A DNA stretch of 64,000 bases from Sphingobacterium sp. UBA5670 (GCF_002420705.1 NZ_DIIM01000013.1:170495-234494); one strand, 5' to 3'. Shown: positions 52,243-61,900, counted from the stretch's first letter. A program made the numbers and translations. Notes: generated from the sequence alone by a model not told the origin.

Positions 52243-52974
52243 TTACTTTAAAAATGTATCTAGTTCGTTGAAGAACCAGATTGGCTGATCATACATAATA
52301 AAATGCTTACTTTCGGCATTGTGTAAAGTTAGTTTTTTTAGATATTTATATTGTTCTGATAAGATTTGCTGTGACCTCTCAAGTGTCTCATACTGACTGC
52401 CAAGTACTAAAACAGGTGCTGTGATCTTGCCTAGGTCTTGTCGGATGTCTGTCGTCATCATTTCATAAAATGCGGTGGCTAATGTAACTTTATCGCTATG
52501 GATCTGCCAGTTGGCTATTGATTTAGCTTTGATGGAATCGGTCACCAATTGTCGAGCTACATTTTCTGAATAGGTAATGAGTTGGCTGTCGTCCATCGAA
52601 GTGAATTGAGTTATGAGGGCCGCTTTATTAACGAATTTTTTCACTTCGTCCGGGGTTATACTGGGGTTCTGCATTCCAGGATTAAAAGGAACTCCGTCTA
52701 CGACGATAACTTTATGAAATAGTTCTGGTACAGTGCTTGCAATCCAAAGACTCAAAAAGCCACCTAGACTGTGCCCTAAAAGTATTGGTCGCTGCATTTT
52801 TTTATCTCTTGCGTAGGCGATTATTTCATTCCGCATAGTTTCAAGCAGCGATTCTTTTATAGCCGGTTGTCCGGCGAATCCAGGAAGTGTAAGTACATGA
52901 CATTCATACTTATCTTTTAAATGATTTACAGTTTCAGTCCATACTTTTCCACTGCAGCTATATCCTGGAATCAT
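52243..52974 (-). CDS. Alpha/beta hydrolase, present only from an internal start (5' part split off by a TGA)
   Basis: 243-residue alpha/beta hydrolase reading from ATG 52974. The oxyanion region is MIPGYSCSGKVW, the nucleophile elbow is GHSLGG (Ser in ILLGHSLGGFLSLW), the acid is near LVLGSQYETLE and the catalytic His in ESKHFIMYD. This frame lacks a signal peptide, although the same frame extends upstream through a TGA at 52987-52989 into a signal-peptide-bearing start at 53139 (separate entry). Translation from 52974 is possible but would give a cytoplasmic protein truncated before its first strand. Read as operon leader of the ECF sigma gene. Confidence 0.8.
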   Translation of the reverse strand: MIPGYSCSGKVWTETVNHLKDKYECHVLTLPGFAGQPAIKESLLETMRNEIIAYARDKKMQRPILLGHSLGGFLSLWIASTVPELFHKVIVVDGVPFNPGMQNPSITPDEVKKFVNKAALITQFTSMDDSQLITYSENVARQLVTDSIKAKSIANWQIHSDKVTLATAFYEMMTTDIRQDLGKITAPVLVLGSQYETLERSQQILSEQYKYLKKLTLHNAESKHFIMYDQPIWFFNELDTFLK

Positions 52975-53139
52975 TATAATGGGTGTTCATTTTCCGCTAA
53001 CGCTCACATCGAAATCATATTTTTTTTGCGCAGATGTTGGTCTCCCAGTTATCAGCAAAACCACAAGGAACGCGACTTTGATTAGTTTGAATAAATAGCT
53101 AAATAGAACTTTATTAATACTAGGAAATATATTGTTCAT
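52975..53139 (-). pseudogene. 5' part of the alpha/beta hydrolase gene, cut off by an in-frame TGA
   Basis: From the ATG at 53137-53139 the frame runs 50 codons (a membrane-type leader with KVAFLVVLLITGRPTSAQ, then KKYDFDVSVSGK) and stops at TGA (52987-52989). The next codons, TPII-MIPGYS, continue in the same frame straight into the hydrolase. With Gly (GGA) in place of TGA the join would read SGKGTPIIMIPG, the usual start of exported hydrolases of this class. One base change therefore explains the break. Whether it is a true mutation, sequencing error or recoding is open. Confidence 0.75.
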
Positions 53140-53337
53140 AAAAATTGAATTTAAAATTAGTAATCTTGATTTTCTAGAATATTCTATCTATTAGATGTTC
53201 TGGGACGCGATTTATTACAGGAAAATAAAAAAAGAAAAATAAATAGAATCTGCGAAGTAGAACTGTGATGGAAGTTTTTCCTGATGAAATTATTCGAGGT
53301 TGGGTGGACGCTTCTGGTTCGAAACAGGCTAACATGC

Positions 53338-53368
53338 AAAAAGCCTTTCATTTCTGAAAGGCTTTTCC
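53338..53368 (-). terminator. Terminator of tRNA-Ser copy 2
   Basis: Same hairpin as copy 1 (AAAAAGCCTTTC/GAAAGGCTTTTC), with one change at the T-run end. Confidence 0.8.
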
Positions 53369-53370
53369 TG

Positions 53371-53455
53371 CGGAGAGTGAGGGATTCGAACCCCCGAACC
53401 TGTGACAGTTAACGGTTTTCAAGACCGCCGCATTCGACCACTCTGCCAACTCTCC
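53371..53455 (-). tRNA. tRNA-Ser (anticodon UGA), second copy
   Basis: 85-nt class II tRNA identical to the gene at 50805-50889. Same anticodon loop CTTGAAA and acceptor stem; CCA not encoded. Confidence 0.97.
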
Positions 53456-53459
53456 GCGA

Positions 53460-53489
53460 CAAAAGTAGAAATTTCGAATAGATTTACAA
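53460..53489 (-). promoter_or_regulatory. Promoter of tRNA-Ser copy 2
   Basis: TTG (53487-53489) and TACTTTTG (53460-53467), 19 nt apart on the minus strand, as in copy 1. Confidence 0.75.
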
Positions 53490-53550
53490 AACTTATTTCA
53501 TATAGATAGTCTTAGCGTTTGAAAATGAGCTAGATTATTTTTAGAACGGC

Positions 53551-54435
53551 TTATGCTTGGATAATTTCATGGCAGTGTTTCCTGATGTTGGCTGCAATTT
53601 TGTCGATCGGTAAATCATCTTGATCTATACCAAAAGGTTCTTCAATGGATTCGCCAATTAATTCAAGAGAGGCTAAAACATATAAAATGAAAGGTACGGC
53701 AATCACAACAAAATAGCCTATAGAAAAAACATATCCTACGGGAAGTGTCATGGTATAAAAGATGATGAACTTTTTGATAAATGCGCTATAAGCTAACGGG
53801 ATAGGCGTATTTTTAATGCGTTCACATGCGCCGCAAAGGTGTGTCATAGCAATAATTTCCTCATTTAGTATAATAAGTTGATCGCCGCTTATTCTGCCCT
53901 CTTTATATAGATCATTGATTTTTTGGAAGATCATTGTAGATACCTGGTTTGGTCCGTGTCTTTTATTATCCAGTGCTTTTAGCTCGGGATGTTCGTTTTC
54001 GTCGAGCATAAACTTGGTGTAATCCGATCTTAAAAAGTCATATAAGGTTTCAGCGAATAACGGGATTGCTTTTCTGAAAAAACTGCGGTTAACTTTATCC
54101 TCTCCCTCCAGCATTGCATTTAGTTTGTATGATAAAGATCTACTGACGTTGGTTAAAGTTCCCCATTGTTTCCGAGCTTCCCACCAACGATCATAGGCTG
54201 TGTTCGTTCTGAATACCAGTAGCAGTGAGATCACAAAGCCAAGTAGGTTATGAACAATGGTGATGTTTTTTACCCAACTTTTTTCGTTTAATTTGAGGTA
54301 CTCTAATTCGAGAAAGGCAATCGCCCAGGAGTAGATGGCTATTAAAATGAGAAAGGGCAGTAACTTTTTGAAGGTATCTGATTTATGCAACTTGAAAGTT
54401 GCCGAAAGCCAGTCTTTGGGGTTGTATACGATCAT
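53551..54435 (-). CDS. Bestrophin family ion channel
   Basis: 294-residue bestrophin (UPF0187) membrane protein: helices at about 20-45, 50-75, 205-230 and 232-255 and the signature RTNTAYDRWWEARKQWGTL (about 78-96). Bacterial members are pentameric cation channels. The start is placed at ATG 54435 (MIVYNPKDW, the family start); an upstream TTG is unlikely. Divergent from the GH25 gene. Confidence 0.92.
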   Translation of the reverse strand: MIVYNPKDWLSATFKLHKSDTFKKLLPFLILIAIYSWAIAFLELEYLKLNEKSWVKNITIVHNLLGFVISLLLVFRTNTAYDRWWEARKQWGTLTNVSRSLSYKLNAMLEGEDKVNRSFFRKAIPLFAETLYDFLRSDYTKFMLDENEHPELKALDNKRHGPNQVSTMIFQKINDLYKEGRISGDQLIILNEEIIAMTHLCGACERIKNTPIPLAYSAFIKKFIIFYTMTLPVGYVFSIGYFVVIAVPFILYVLASLELIGESIEEPFGIDQDDLPIDKIAANIRKHCHEIIQA

Positions 54436-54502
54436 ACACAAAAATATAAATTGTTCCGAAAATTTTGCGAGTTAATTGCTATTGCCGTAACTTCATCGTG
54501 CT

Positions 54503-55351
54503 ATGGCGCAACAGCGATCAAAAAGAAAAAAAACAAGTACAAAGGGAAGTCAAGTTCGGGAGACCAAGTGGATCTGGGTGATAGCGGGAATGCTGGTGGT
54601 CTTTCTTGGCCTTGTTGTATGGCACTATCGGGCCGGAATTATCTATTATTTTCGGGTAGCTACTTCCAAAGACAAGTCACTAACTAAGGAAGCAAAATAC
54701 GATATTCGAAATATTGAGATTATGAGCAAACACGATGATAAAGTGTTTGGTATAGATGTGTCTACCTATCAGGAAGAAATAGATTGGCAAAAGGTAAATA
54801 CGATAAATGATCATTTTCCAATAGATTTTGTGTTTATTCGGGCCACTATGGGCGAGAAAGGAATTGATGATAAGTTTAGCCGGAATTGGAATAAAATTGA
54901 AAATAAAGCGGTTTTGAGAGGTGCTTATCATTATTTTAGACCCAATGAAAATTCGGTAAAGCAGGCGCGGAATTTTATTCGTAAGGTCAAACTGCAATCT
55001 GGCGATCTTCCCCCAGTTTTGGATATTGAGGAGCATCCCAAACAACAATCTATGGATAGTTTGAAAGTTGGATTAAAGCGTTGGCTTGAGGAGGTGGAAG
55101 CACATTATAAGGTAAAGCCTATTCTTTATTCTGGAGATAAGTTTTACAGTGATTTTTTGGAAAAGGAATTTGCGGCTTATACGTTGTGGATTGCAAATTA
55201 TAACTTTTGGGTTGAGAACCCCAAAGAGCATTGGGCTTTCTGGCAATTTTCTGAAAAAGGCACTGTCAGAGGGATTCAGGGTAATGTGGACTTAAATATA
55301 TACAATGGTAAAATAGAGGAATTGGAGAAGTTGCTTATTCCTTTTAAATAG
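54503..55351 (+). CDS. GH25 lysozyme-like muramidase
   Basis: 282 residues: a charged N-terminus, one transmembrane anchor (about 26-46, VIAGMLVVFLGLVVWHY) and a GH25 domain with VFGIDVSTYQEEIDWQ (catalytic Asp region), VFIRATMGEKGIDDKF and LDIEEHPK (acid), WQFSEKGTVRGIQGNVDLNIYNG at the end. It cuts peptidoglycan between N-acetylmuramic acid and N-acetylglucosamine. Followed 9 bp later by the rhodanese gene, so likely one operon with it and thioredoxin. Confidence 0.9.
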   Translation: MAQQRSKRKKTSTKGSQVRETKWIWVIAGMLVVFLGLVVWHYRAGIIYYFRVATSKDKSLTKEAKYDIRNIEIMSKHDDKVFGIDVSTYQEEIDWQKVNTINDHFPIDFVFIRATMGEKGIDDKFSRNWNKIENKAVLRGAYHYFRPNENSVKQARNFIRKVKLQSGDLPPVLDIEEHPKQQSMDSLKVGLKRWLEEVEAHYKVKPILYSGDKFYSDFLEKEFAAYTLWIANYNFWVENPKEHWAFWQFSEKGTVRGIQGNVDLNIYNGKIEELEKLLIPFK

Positions 55352-55360
55352 TAAAATAAT

Positions 55361-56092
55361 ATGCATAGAGTTTTTATTATGCTCCTTGGAGGATGTTTTG
55401 TGCTGTTCAACAGTCAAACGCGATTACATGCAGAATCGAAAACTTTTCATGTAGAGACCATGCAAATCGCTTCGGATTCGTCACAGTTGACATTGAAGAA
55501 GTTTAAAAAGCTGCGTAAGCAAGCTGATGTCCAAGTTCTCGATACCAGATCTGGCGATATATTCTTACAAGGGTTTGTACCTAAATCAATAAATATAGGC
55601 TTTAAAGGTCCTTTTGATCACTTTTTGGGGCAGGTTTTTCCCGATAAAACTCAGAAGTTTTTGTTGATTACCGATTTGGAAGATAAAGAGGCCGTTATTG
55701 ATCATTTATTAAAGTTAGGGTATACCCATATTGTTGGTGTTCTGGAAGGCGGTTTTGCAACTTGGAAAAATAGCGAAATTGTAGACTCATTAAGTAATAT
55801 TAGTGCAGGTGAGTTTATGGAAAGATCAGATCAAGGTCATATTGTGGACGTGAGAACGGATAAAGAATTTGCAAATGGACATATTGACAATGCAATGAAT
55901 ATTCCGTTAACAGATTTCGCTAATTTTGGTTCTACGCTTAAGAAAGATGATGCGCGGCTATATGTTCACTGTCAGTCAGGGTACAGAAGTGCTGTAGCTA
56001 TTTCTATTTTGAGTGCTAAAGGATTTAAATATTTATGCAATATCCAAGGCGGGTATAAGGCATTGCAAGAAGAAATAAAGGAGAATCAATAA
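55361..56092 (+). CDS. Exported double-rhodanese protein, first domain inactive
   Basis: 243 residues with a signal peptide (VFIMLLGGCFVLFNSQTRLHA). Two rhodanese-like domains: the first (about 40-145) has TDLEDKEAV where an active Cys loop would be, so it is inactive; the second (about 150-240) has the loop HCQSGYRSA with the catalytic Cys (about 206). Rhodaneses carry sulfur as persulfide. It shares one base (stop/start TAATG) with the thioredoxin gene, so they are co-translated; the pair suggests handling of persulfide or disulfides. Confidence 0.9.
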   Translation: MHRVFIMLLGGCFVLFNSQTRLHAESKTFHVETMQIASDSSQLTLKKFKKLRKQADVQVLDTRSGDIFLQGFVPKSINIGFKGPFDHFLGQVFPDKTQKFLLITDLEDKEAVIDHLLKLGYTHIVGVLEGGFATWKNSEIVDSLSNISAGEFMERSDQGHIVDVRTDKEFANGHIDNAMNIPLTDFANFGSTLKKDDARLYVHCQSGYRSAVAISILSAKGFKYLCNIQGGYKALQEEIKENQ

Positions 56093-56388
56093 TGGCTACT
56101 TTTGACCAGATTATTCAATCAAATTCGCTGGTTTTGGTGGATTTTTTTGCGACGTGGTGCGGTCCCTGCCAGACTATGGCGCCGATTTTACAGGATGTAA
56201 AGGAGTTTTATCAGGAGGATTTGTCCATCATTAAAATCGATGTGGATAAGAATCCCAAAATTGCTTCGATTTATAAGGTAAGTGGCGTGCCTACTTTTGT
56301 GTTGTTCAAAAATGGACAACAAATATGGCGACAAAGCGGAATGATTCCTAAGATGGAATTACATAAATTGATCGATCAGGCAAAGTAA
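56092..56388 (+). CDS. trxA: Thioredoxin
   Basis: 98-residue thioredoxin with the active site WCGPC (residues 22-26; DFFATWCGPCQTMAP) and the cis-proline in VSGVPTFVLF. No signal peptide, so cytoplasmic while the rhodanese is exported. Coupled to the rhodanese gene by an overlapping stop/start. Ends in a strong terminator. Confidence 0.95.
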   Translation: MATFDQIIQSNSLVLVDFFATWCGPCQTMAPILQDVKEFYQEDLSIIKIDVDKNPKIASIYKVSGVPTFVLFKNGQQIWRQSGMIPKMELHKLIDQAK

Positions 56389-56396
56389 AAAAAAAT

Positions 56397-56430
56397 AAGG
56401 CGTTCAATTTGATTGAACGCCTTATTTTTT
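56397..56430 (+). terminator. Terminator after the thioredoxin operon
   Basis: AAGGCGTTCAAT and ATTGAACGCCTT form a 12-bp perfect stem with a TTG loop and a run of T residues. Confidence 0.92.
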
Positions 56431-56478
56431 TAATGATTCTCTGGTGTTTTAATAGGTAGTGTGATATGCACTAAAATA

Positions 56479-56640
56479 TTAAAATTCATCGTCATCATCG
56501 AAGTCATCTAATCCTCCAATCGAGTCGATTTCAGGTAAATCGAAATCATCACCGAAATCATCATCATCGTCATCTGGACCGTTGAAAGATGCGAATTTTA
56601 CTTCTTCAAGATCTTCGTTAGCTAAAGTTGCCGTGTTCAT
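56479..56640 (-). CDS. Small Asp-rich protein (53 aa), unknown function
   Basis: 53-codon gene from ATG 56640 to TAA 56479: MNTATLANEDLEEVKF, then runs of aspartate (GPDDDDDDFGDDF; SIGGLDDFDDDDEF). Net charge is strongly negative, no membrane or signal segment. Similar in size and acidity to the gene at 9923-10018. Codon phase is clean over the whole length (GAT/GAC alternate at Asp codons), which supports it being coding. Function unknown; such acidic tails often bind cations, nucleic-acid proteins or ribosomes. Confidence 0.65.
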   Translation of the reverse strand: MNTATLANEDLEEVKFASFNGPDDDDDDFGDDFDLPEIDSIGGLDDFDDDDEF

Positions 56641-56793
56641 AAAATAATACTTTATTGTTTCTTATTCAGTGTTGTAAAATTAGAGAAGAAAACTATTTTT
56701 TAAAACTTTTTTTTAAAAAAATATCAAGCTTTATTTTTCTGTTAATCAATGGGTTGAATTGTGTTTTAAAAATAAAAATTTATTTTATTTTAT

Positions 56794-57354
56794 TTATTCA
56801 TTTGTTTCGCCAATCGCATTGTCCTCGGTAACGATATCTTTCAATTGTGGGAGATCTCTCACGCCGTTGATTCCAAAATGATCCATGAACTGCTGGCTTG
56901 TCGCATAAAGTAATGGTTTTCCAATACTATCCGCTTTTCCTGCAATTTTGATTAATTTCTTTTCCAATAACCTTTGAATAGAATAATCGCAGCTGACACC
57001 TCTGATCTGTTCCACTTCCAATTTTGTAATAGGTTGCCTGTAAGCAATGATCGCAAGTGTTTCTAAAGCCGATTGACTTAATTTTCGTTTATTGTTATGA
57101 TTTTGGAGTTGTTGTATCGATTCATGATAAACAGCTTTTGTCAAAAACTGATAAGCGTTGTTGATATAACGTAATTCGAGTACATAGTCTTCATCCTGGT
57201 ACTTCGTTTCAATTTTTTTAATCAAGTCACGTAATTCATCTCTTGACACTTCGATAGCCATTGCTTCCTGCAATATCTGTTTGATATCGGCAAGATCGAT
57301 ACCCTCTGCAGAAGCAAATATGATTGCTTCAATATTTCTTATGACGTCTTTCAA
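56794..57354 (-). CDS. scpB: Segregation and condensation protein B
   Basis: 186-residue ScpB, partner of SMC and ScpA in chromosome condensation. Two winged-helix domains: NIEAIIFASAEGIDL (about 6-20), LSQSALETLAIIAYRQPITKLEVEQIRGV (about 92-120) and RLLEKKLIKIAGKAD. The only start is TTG at 57354: an in-frame stop (of mqnC) lies 9 bp upstream. It follows mqnC by 9 bp on the same strand and is probably co-transcribed. Confidence 0.93.
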   Translation of the reverse strand: MKDVIRNIEAIIFASAEGIDLADIKQILQEAMAIEVSRDELRDLIKKIETKYQDEDYVLELRYINNAYQFLTKAVYHESIQQLQNHNNKRKLSQSALETLAIIAYRQPITKLEVEQIRGVSCDYSIQRLLEKKLIKIAGKADSIGKPLLYATSQQFMDHFGINGVRDLPQLKDIVTEDNAIGETNE

Positions 57355-57363
57355 TGTATCGTA

Positions 57364-58488
57364 TTAATAGTTAATGACCTGTTCGACCATATGGGCTGGA
57401 AGCTCGCGGAACTCGTATTTTTGTGTCCGTAATTGCGGGCTGAATCCAGCTTCTAAAATAGCTTCTTGTATTGATTTAGAGGTAAATCTATGCGGTGCAC
57501 CTGCTGCGGAAACGACATTTTCTTCGATCATGATGGAGCCAAAGTCATTTGCTCCGGCATGCAGACACAATTGTGCCGTACGTTTTCCAACAGTGAGCCA
57601 GGAAGCTTGTATGTTTTTTATATTAGGGAGCATAATACGGCTCAAGGCAATCATACGGATATATTCTTCACTCGTTACGTTATTGGTGATGCCGCGAAGC
57701 CTCTTTAATAGCGTACCATCGTCTTGAAAAGGCCATGGGATGAAGGCTATAAATCCATGTGATTCCCGCGGCTTTTCGTCCTGTACTTCACGAATCCATA
57801 CTAAATGTTCGAAACGTTCTTCTATTGTTTCGATGTGGCCAAACATCATAGTCGCTGAGGTTGGTAAATTAATTTTATGGGCAGCACGCATAACGTCTAA
57901 CCATTCTTTACCACCGCATTTTCCTTTTGATATTAGGCGCCTTACACGATCATTAAGAATCTCGGCTCCAGCTCCAGGTAAGGAGTCGAGCCCTGCTTCT
58001 TTCAATTGCGTCAACACTTCAATATGGCTCATGTTCTCCAACTTGGAAATATGCGCGATTTCAGGTGGACCAAGAGAATGTAATTTTAGTGTCGGGTAAA
58101 GCTCTTTTAATTGTCGGTAAAGGTTTTTGTAAAACTCAATACCCAAATCCGGATGATGGCCACCTTGCAGCAGTAATTGGTCACCACCGTATTTAAAAGT
58201 CTCCTCGATCTTTTGCTTGTAGCTTTCAATGTCGGTAATGTAACTATCTTCATGGCCAGGGCGGCGGAAAAAGTTGCAAAATTTGCAATTTGCAATACAC
58301 ACATTTGTGGTATTGACATTTCTGTCGATCTGCCAGGTAACCTTACCATGAGGCACTTGTATCTTACGCAATTCATTGGCTACGAAAGTCAAATCAGCTG
58401 TAGGTGCATTTTGATATAAAAAAACACCTTCTTCCTTTGATAGGAACTCAAATCGGAGCGCCCGTTCTAATAAATTACTTACATTCAT
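57364..58488 (-). CDS. mqnC: Cyclic dehypoxanthine futalosine synthase (MqnC)
   Basis: 374-residue radical SAM enzyme that cyclises dehypoxanthine futalosine, a step of the futalosine route to menaquinone. CxxxCxxC is seen as CIANCKFC (about residues 65-72). LQGGHHPDLGIEFY, GLDSLPGAGAEIL and MMFGHIETIEER match the MqnC/CofH group, and GGDQLLLQGG supports MqnC. The ATG at 58488 (MNVSNLLER) is preferred over one 3 codons upstream. A TATATTTG element (58495-58502) overlaps this start, so the mRNA may be nearly leaderless. Confidence 0.92.
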   Translation of the reverse strand: MNVSNLLERALRFEFLSKEEGVFLYQNAPTADLTFVANELRKIQVPHGKVTWQIDRNVNTTNVCIANCKFCNFFRRPGHEDSYITDIESYKQKIEETFKYGGDQLLLQGGHHPDLGIEFYKNLYRQLKELYPTLKLHSLGPPEIAHISKLENMSHIEVLTQLKEAGLDSLPGAGAEILNDRVRRLISKGKCGGKEWLDVMRAAHKINLPTSATMMFGHIETIEERFEHLVWIREVQDEKPRESHGFIAFIPWPFQDDGTLLKRLRGITNNVTSEEYIRMIALSRIMLPNIKNIQASWLTVGKRTAQLCLHAGANDFGSIMIEENVVSAAGAPHRFTSKSIQEAILEAGFSPQLRTQKYEFRELPAHMVEQVINY

Positions 58489-58767
58489 CAACAACAAATA
58501 TAAGGAGCTTTTAACTTATTTGGGCCTATTTGTGGAATATTTGACAATGCTGGTTGATTTTCGGTAAAGATTCCAATTGCCGAAAACAAAAAGATATACT
58601 TATGTAACAATAGTATTGCAGTTTGGCTTAGTGTATAAAATACAATAACTTGATTTATAGCGCTTTGTAAATTAATTAAGATTTTTCCTTTTTTTTTACA
58701 TTTATTATTCTTTACATTTATTTAACAGATTTTAACATATCTGCGGAATAACCAACTAAGGAAAAAA

Positions 58768-58881
58768 ATGAATAACCAAGGGTGCTGAACCAGGCAACGA
58801 TATCGCATCGTTGTCGTCAGACCTAAAAAAATGACCAAAAACTTAAATAAACCAATATCAACTAAAACAACTAAAGAATAA
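58768..58881 (+). promoter_or_regulatory. Structured leader with short ORFs before susC, in the 58498-58916 gap
   Basis: A short ORF of 6 codons (58768-58788, MNNQGC, stop overlaps the stem) is followed by a stem-loop: outer GGT-G-CTGA (58781-58788) with TCAGACC (58817-58823), inner CAACGAT (58795-58801) with ATCGTTG (58807-58813). A second short ORF (58831-58881, 16 codons) precedes the susC start at 58917. This could be a regulatory leader. The rest of the 419-bp gap is A/T-rich with no gene; I saw no good -7 element. Confidence 0.4.
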
Positions 58882-58916
58882 ACATAAATTTTTTAAACCA
58901 CCTATTTAGTAAAATT

Positions 58917-61900
58917 ATGATGAAAAAAACGGACAAAAATTGCTGTTTTGATCTCATATTGAGCCAAAAGTTCAATAAGAGGTTTCTGCTTATGAGTTCT
59001 CTTCTCATCGGGGGAGGAATGACTACGCATGCATTTGCCAGCGGATTAACCAACCATGGCAGGGTTGAAGTCGTTTCGTTAATGAAAACCAAAAACGTAC
59101 AACAGACGCCTATCAAGGGGGTTGTAAAGGACGCCGCTACAGGTCAGGGGATTACTGGTGTTTCTGTCAAAGTCAAGGGGAGTAGCACCGGTACATCGAC
59201 AGATGAAAATGGGGCATTTACTGTCCAGGGAAAAGTCGGTGATGTGCTTGTTGTCAGTTACATTGGTTACAAAAGCACCGAGGTAACTGTTTCCTCAAAA
59301 GCTGATCTTGCGATTTCATTAAGCGGTTCAGAAGATGCTTTGGAAGAAGTCGTTGTGACTGGCTATTCGGCGCAGCGCAAGAAAGATTTGACTGGAGCTG
59401 TTGCTGTTGTCAACGTGAAAGAGTTGAAAACTACACCAGCAGCGAGTGCCGTCGAAGCTTTGCAAGGGCGTGCGACTGGGGTGCAAATTGTAGTAGATGG
59501 GGCTCCTGGGTCTACGCCACAGATTAAAATTCGTGGTTATAGTACGATCAACAACAACGAACCACTTTACATCATCGATGGGGTACCTTACGAAGGAAAA
59601 TTAAGCTGGTTGAACCAAAATGACATTGAGACAATGCAAGTGCTGAAAGATGCATCGGCAGCTTCAATTTACGGATCACGTGCCAATAATGGCGTTGTTA
59701 TTATTACCACAAAAATCGGTAAAAGCGGAAAACCTCAATTCAACCTTGACTCTTATTATGGTATCCAGGTTCCAAACAGTGGACGTTTTCCAAAAATGTT
59801 ATCTCCACAACAAACATTGGATATTGAAAATAGATTGGACGGAACAAACAATGTGATGCCTGATTACCTTATTGCTGGACCTAAAGTCGGTGGAAAGGAC
59901 GTGATTACTGCCGCAGATGTGGATATGTCAAAATATAAATACGATGCGAGCAGCCGAAGCGATTTTTATCAAATTACAAAAGCAAACAAGGCCGGAACAA
60001 ATTGGTTTGATGCTTTATCTCAGAATGCACCTACGCAGTCACACCAACTTAGTGTCTTAGGCGGGGGGGAAGATGCTTCTTATGCGATTTCGGGAGGATA
60101 TTTAAAACAAAAAGGTACAATTATCCATACAGGTTTTGAAAAGTACAACCTTCGCTCCAACACTCGCTTTTCTGCTTTCAATAATAAACTTCGTTTCGGT
60201 GAAAATATGCAGTACAGTTTTACGGAGGGATTTGGTATGGGGGTAAATACCAATACTGCGGGTGATTATATCGGTGAAGGTAGTGCTTTGGGTTTTGCGT
60301 ATCGTATTCATAATATTATTCCTGTTTATGATGAAGGTGGAAATTTTGCAGGATCTGTCGGCGGGCAATATGGCAATGGAGAAAACCCTGTCGCTATCGC
60401 TTATCGCGCCAAGGATAATAAAAATAAGAGCAATATGTTTTTCGGAAATGTCTTTGGAGAATTTGATATTGTCTCAGGATTAACCTTCCGTAGCAGTTTT
60501 GGTATGAAGTATGAAAACTATAATGGTGTTTCGTATACCTATCCAAATCCTGAATTTACAGAAGGAAGTTTTAACAATGGAATTAATGAATTTTTTGGAC
60601 TGAATAAAGAATGGACTTGGACAAATACTTTAAATTATAAAAAAACATTTAATGAGGCGCATACGTTAAGCATTCTTGCCGGTACGGAAGCTATTCAGAA
60701 TAGAAATAGACAGATAAGAGGAAAAGGAAATGGCTTTTTCACGATGTCATCGCTTGATTATCTTTACCTAGATGCTGCTTCAACGGGTCGCGTGAGTGAA
60801 GGTAGCGGTTCTGTAGGTTCCTTATTTTCGGTGTTTGGCAAGGTTGATTATTCTTACAAAGATCGTTATATCTTAAGTGCAACAGTGCGTCGTGATGGTT
60901 CTTCGAATTTTGGGCCGAACAATAAATACGGAACATTTCCTGGTGCGAGTGCTGCCTGGCGCTTGTCGGAAGAAGAATTCATGAAAGGTATTTCGTGGCT
61001 TTCAGATTTGAAAATCAGAGCGGGTTATGGGGTCACGGGTAATCAACGTATTCCAGCTAATCAATATTTGAATCGCTATCAGGTTGCTATTAATTCGTCT
61101 TCATATCCTATTGACGGAAGTTTGACTTCTGGTATGTGGCACAATGCTTACAGTAATCCTGACGTAAAATGGGAACAAGTATCTGCATTAAACCTCGGGG
61201 TAGATTTTACACTTGCACAAGGTGATTTTGATGGATCTTTCGATTGGTACAATAAAAAGACCAAAGACATGCTGTACCTATTGCCTTTACCTGCTGTTGC
61301 TGCAGGTCGTGCCGGATCACCTTATGTCAATATTGGTGATATGCAAAATAAAGGTATTGAGTTTTCATTGAACTATCATTATGGTAGACGTCAAGAAAGT
61401 GCATTTAAGTTGGATCTGTCCGCTACTATTTCGCGTAACGTGAATAAGATTGTTTCTTTGGCACCGTCAGTAACTCAACAAGTGTACGGTAGTTTTAGAA
61501 GTATGGAGACCTCCATCTTAAAACCAGGAGAGCCTCTTGGTGCTTTCTATGGCTATAAAGTAATTGGTATTTATTCGGAAGCGGATATGAACAATGCGAG
61601 TGTCGCTAAATATGAGGATGGAAAGTCTAGAGCTGGTGGGCTTAAATTTGAGGATGTCAATGGCGATGGAAAAATTGATGCAAATGACCGTACAGTTATC
61701 GGTAGCCCACATCCTGATTTTGTGTATTCATTCAATATCAATGCGGCTTATAAAAACTTTGATTTTATGGCTTATTTCTATGGCTCAAAGGGTAATCAAA
61801 ACTATGAAGCAACAAGGTACTTTACAGATTTTGGTGTGTTTAGAGGTCAAAAAAGTACACGTGTACTGGATGAATGGAGTCCAACGAACAGCAGTAGTAT

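Larger units (their letters stand above)
53318..53498. repeat. Repeat block copy 2 (tRNA-Ser with promoter and terminator)
   Basis: Copy 2 of the 181-bp segment at 50752-50932, offset by 2566 bp in the same orientation; few differences, mainly at the ends. The three-gene sigma/membrane/hydrolase operon lies between the two copies. Confidence 0.85.
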
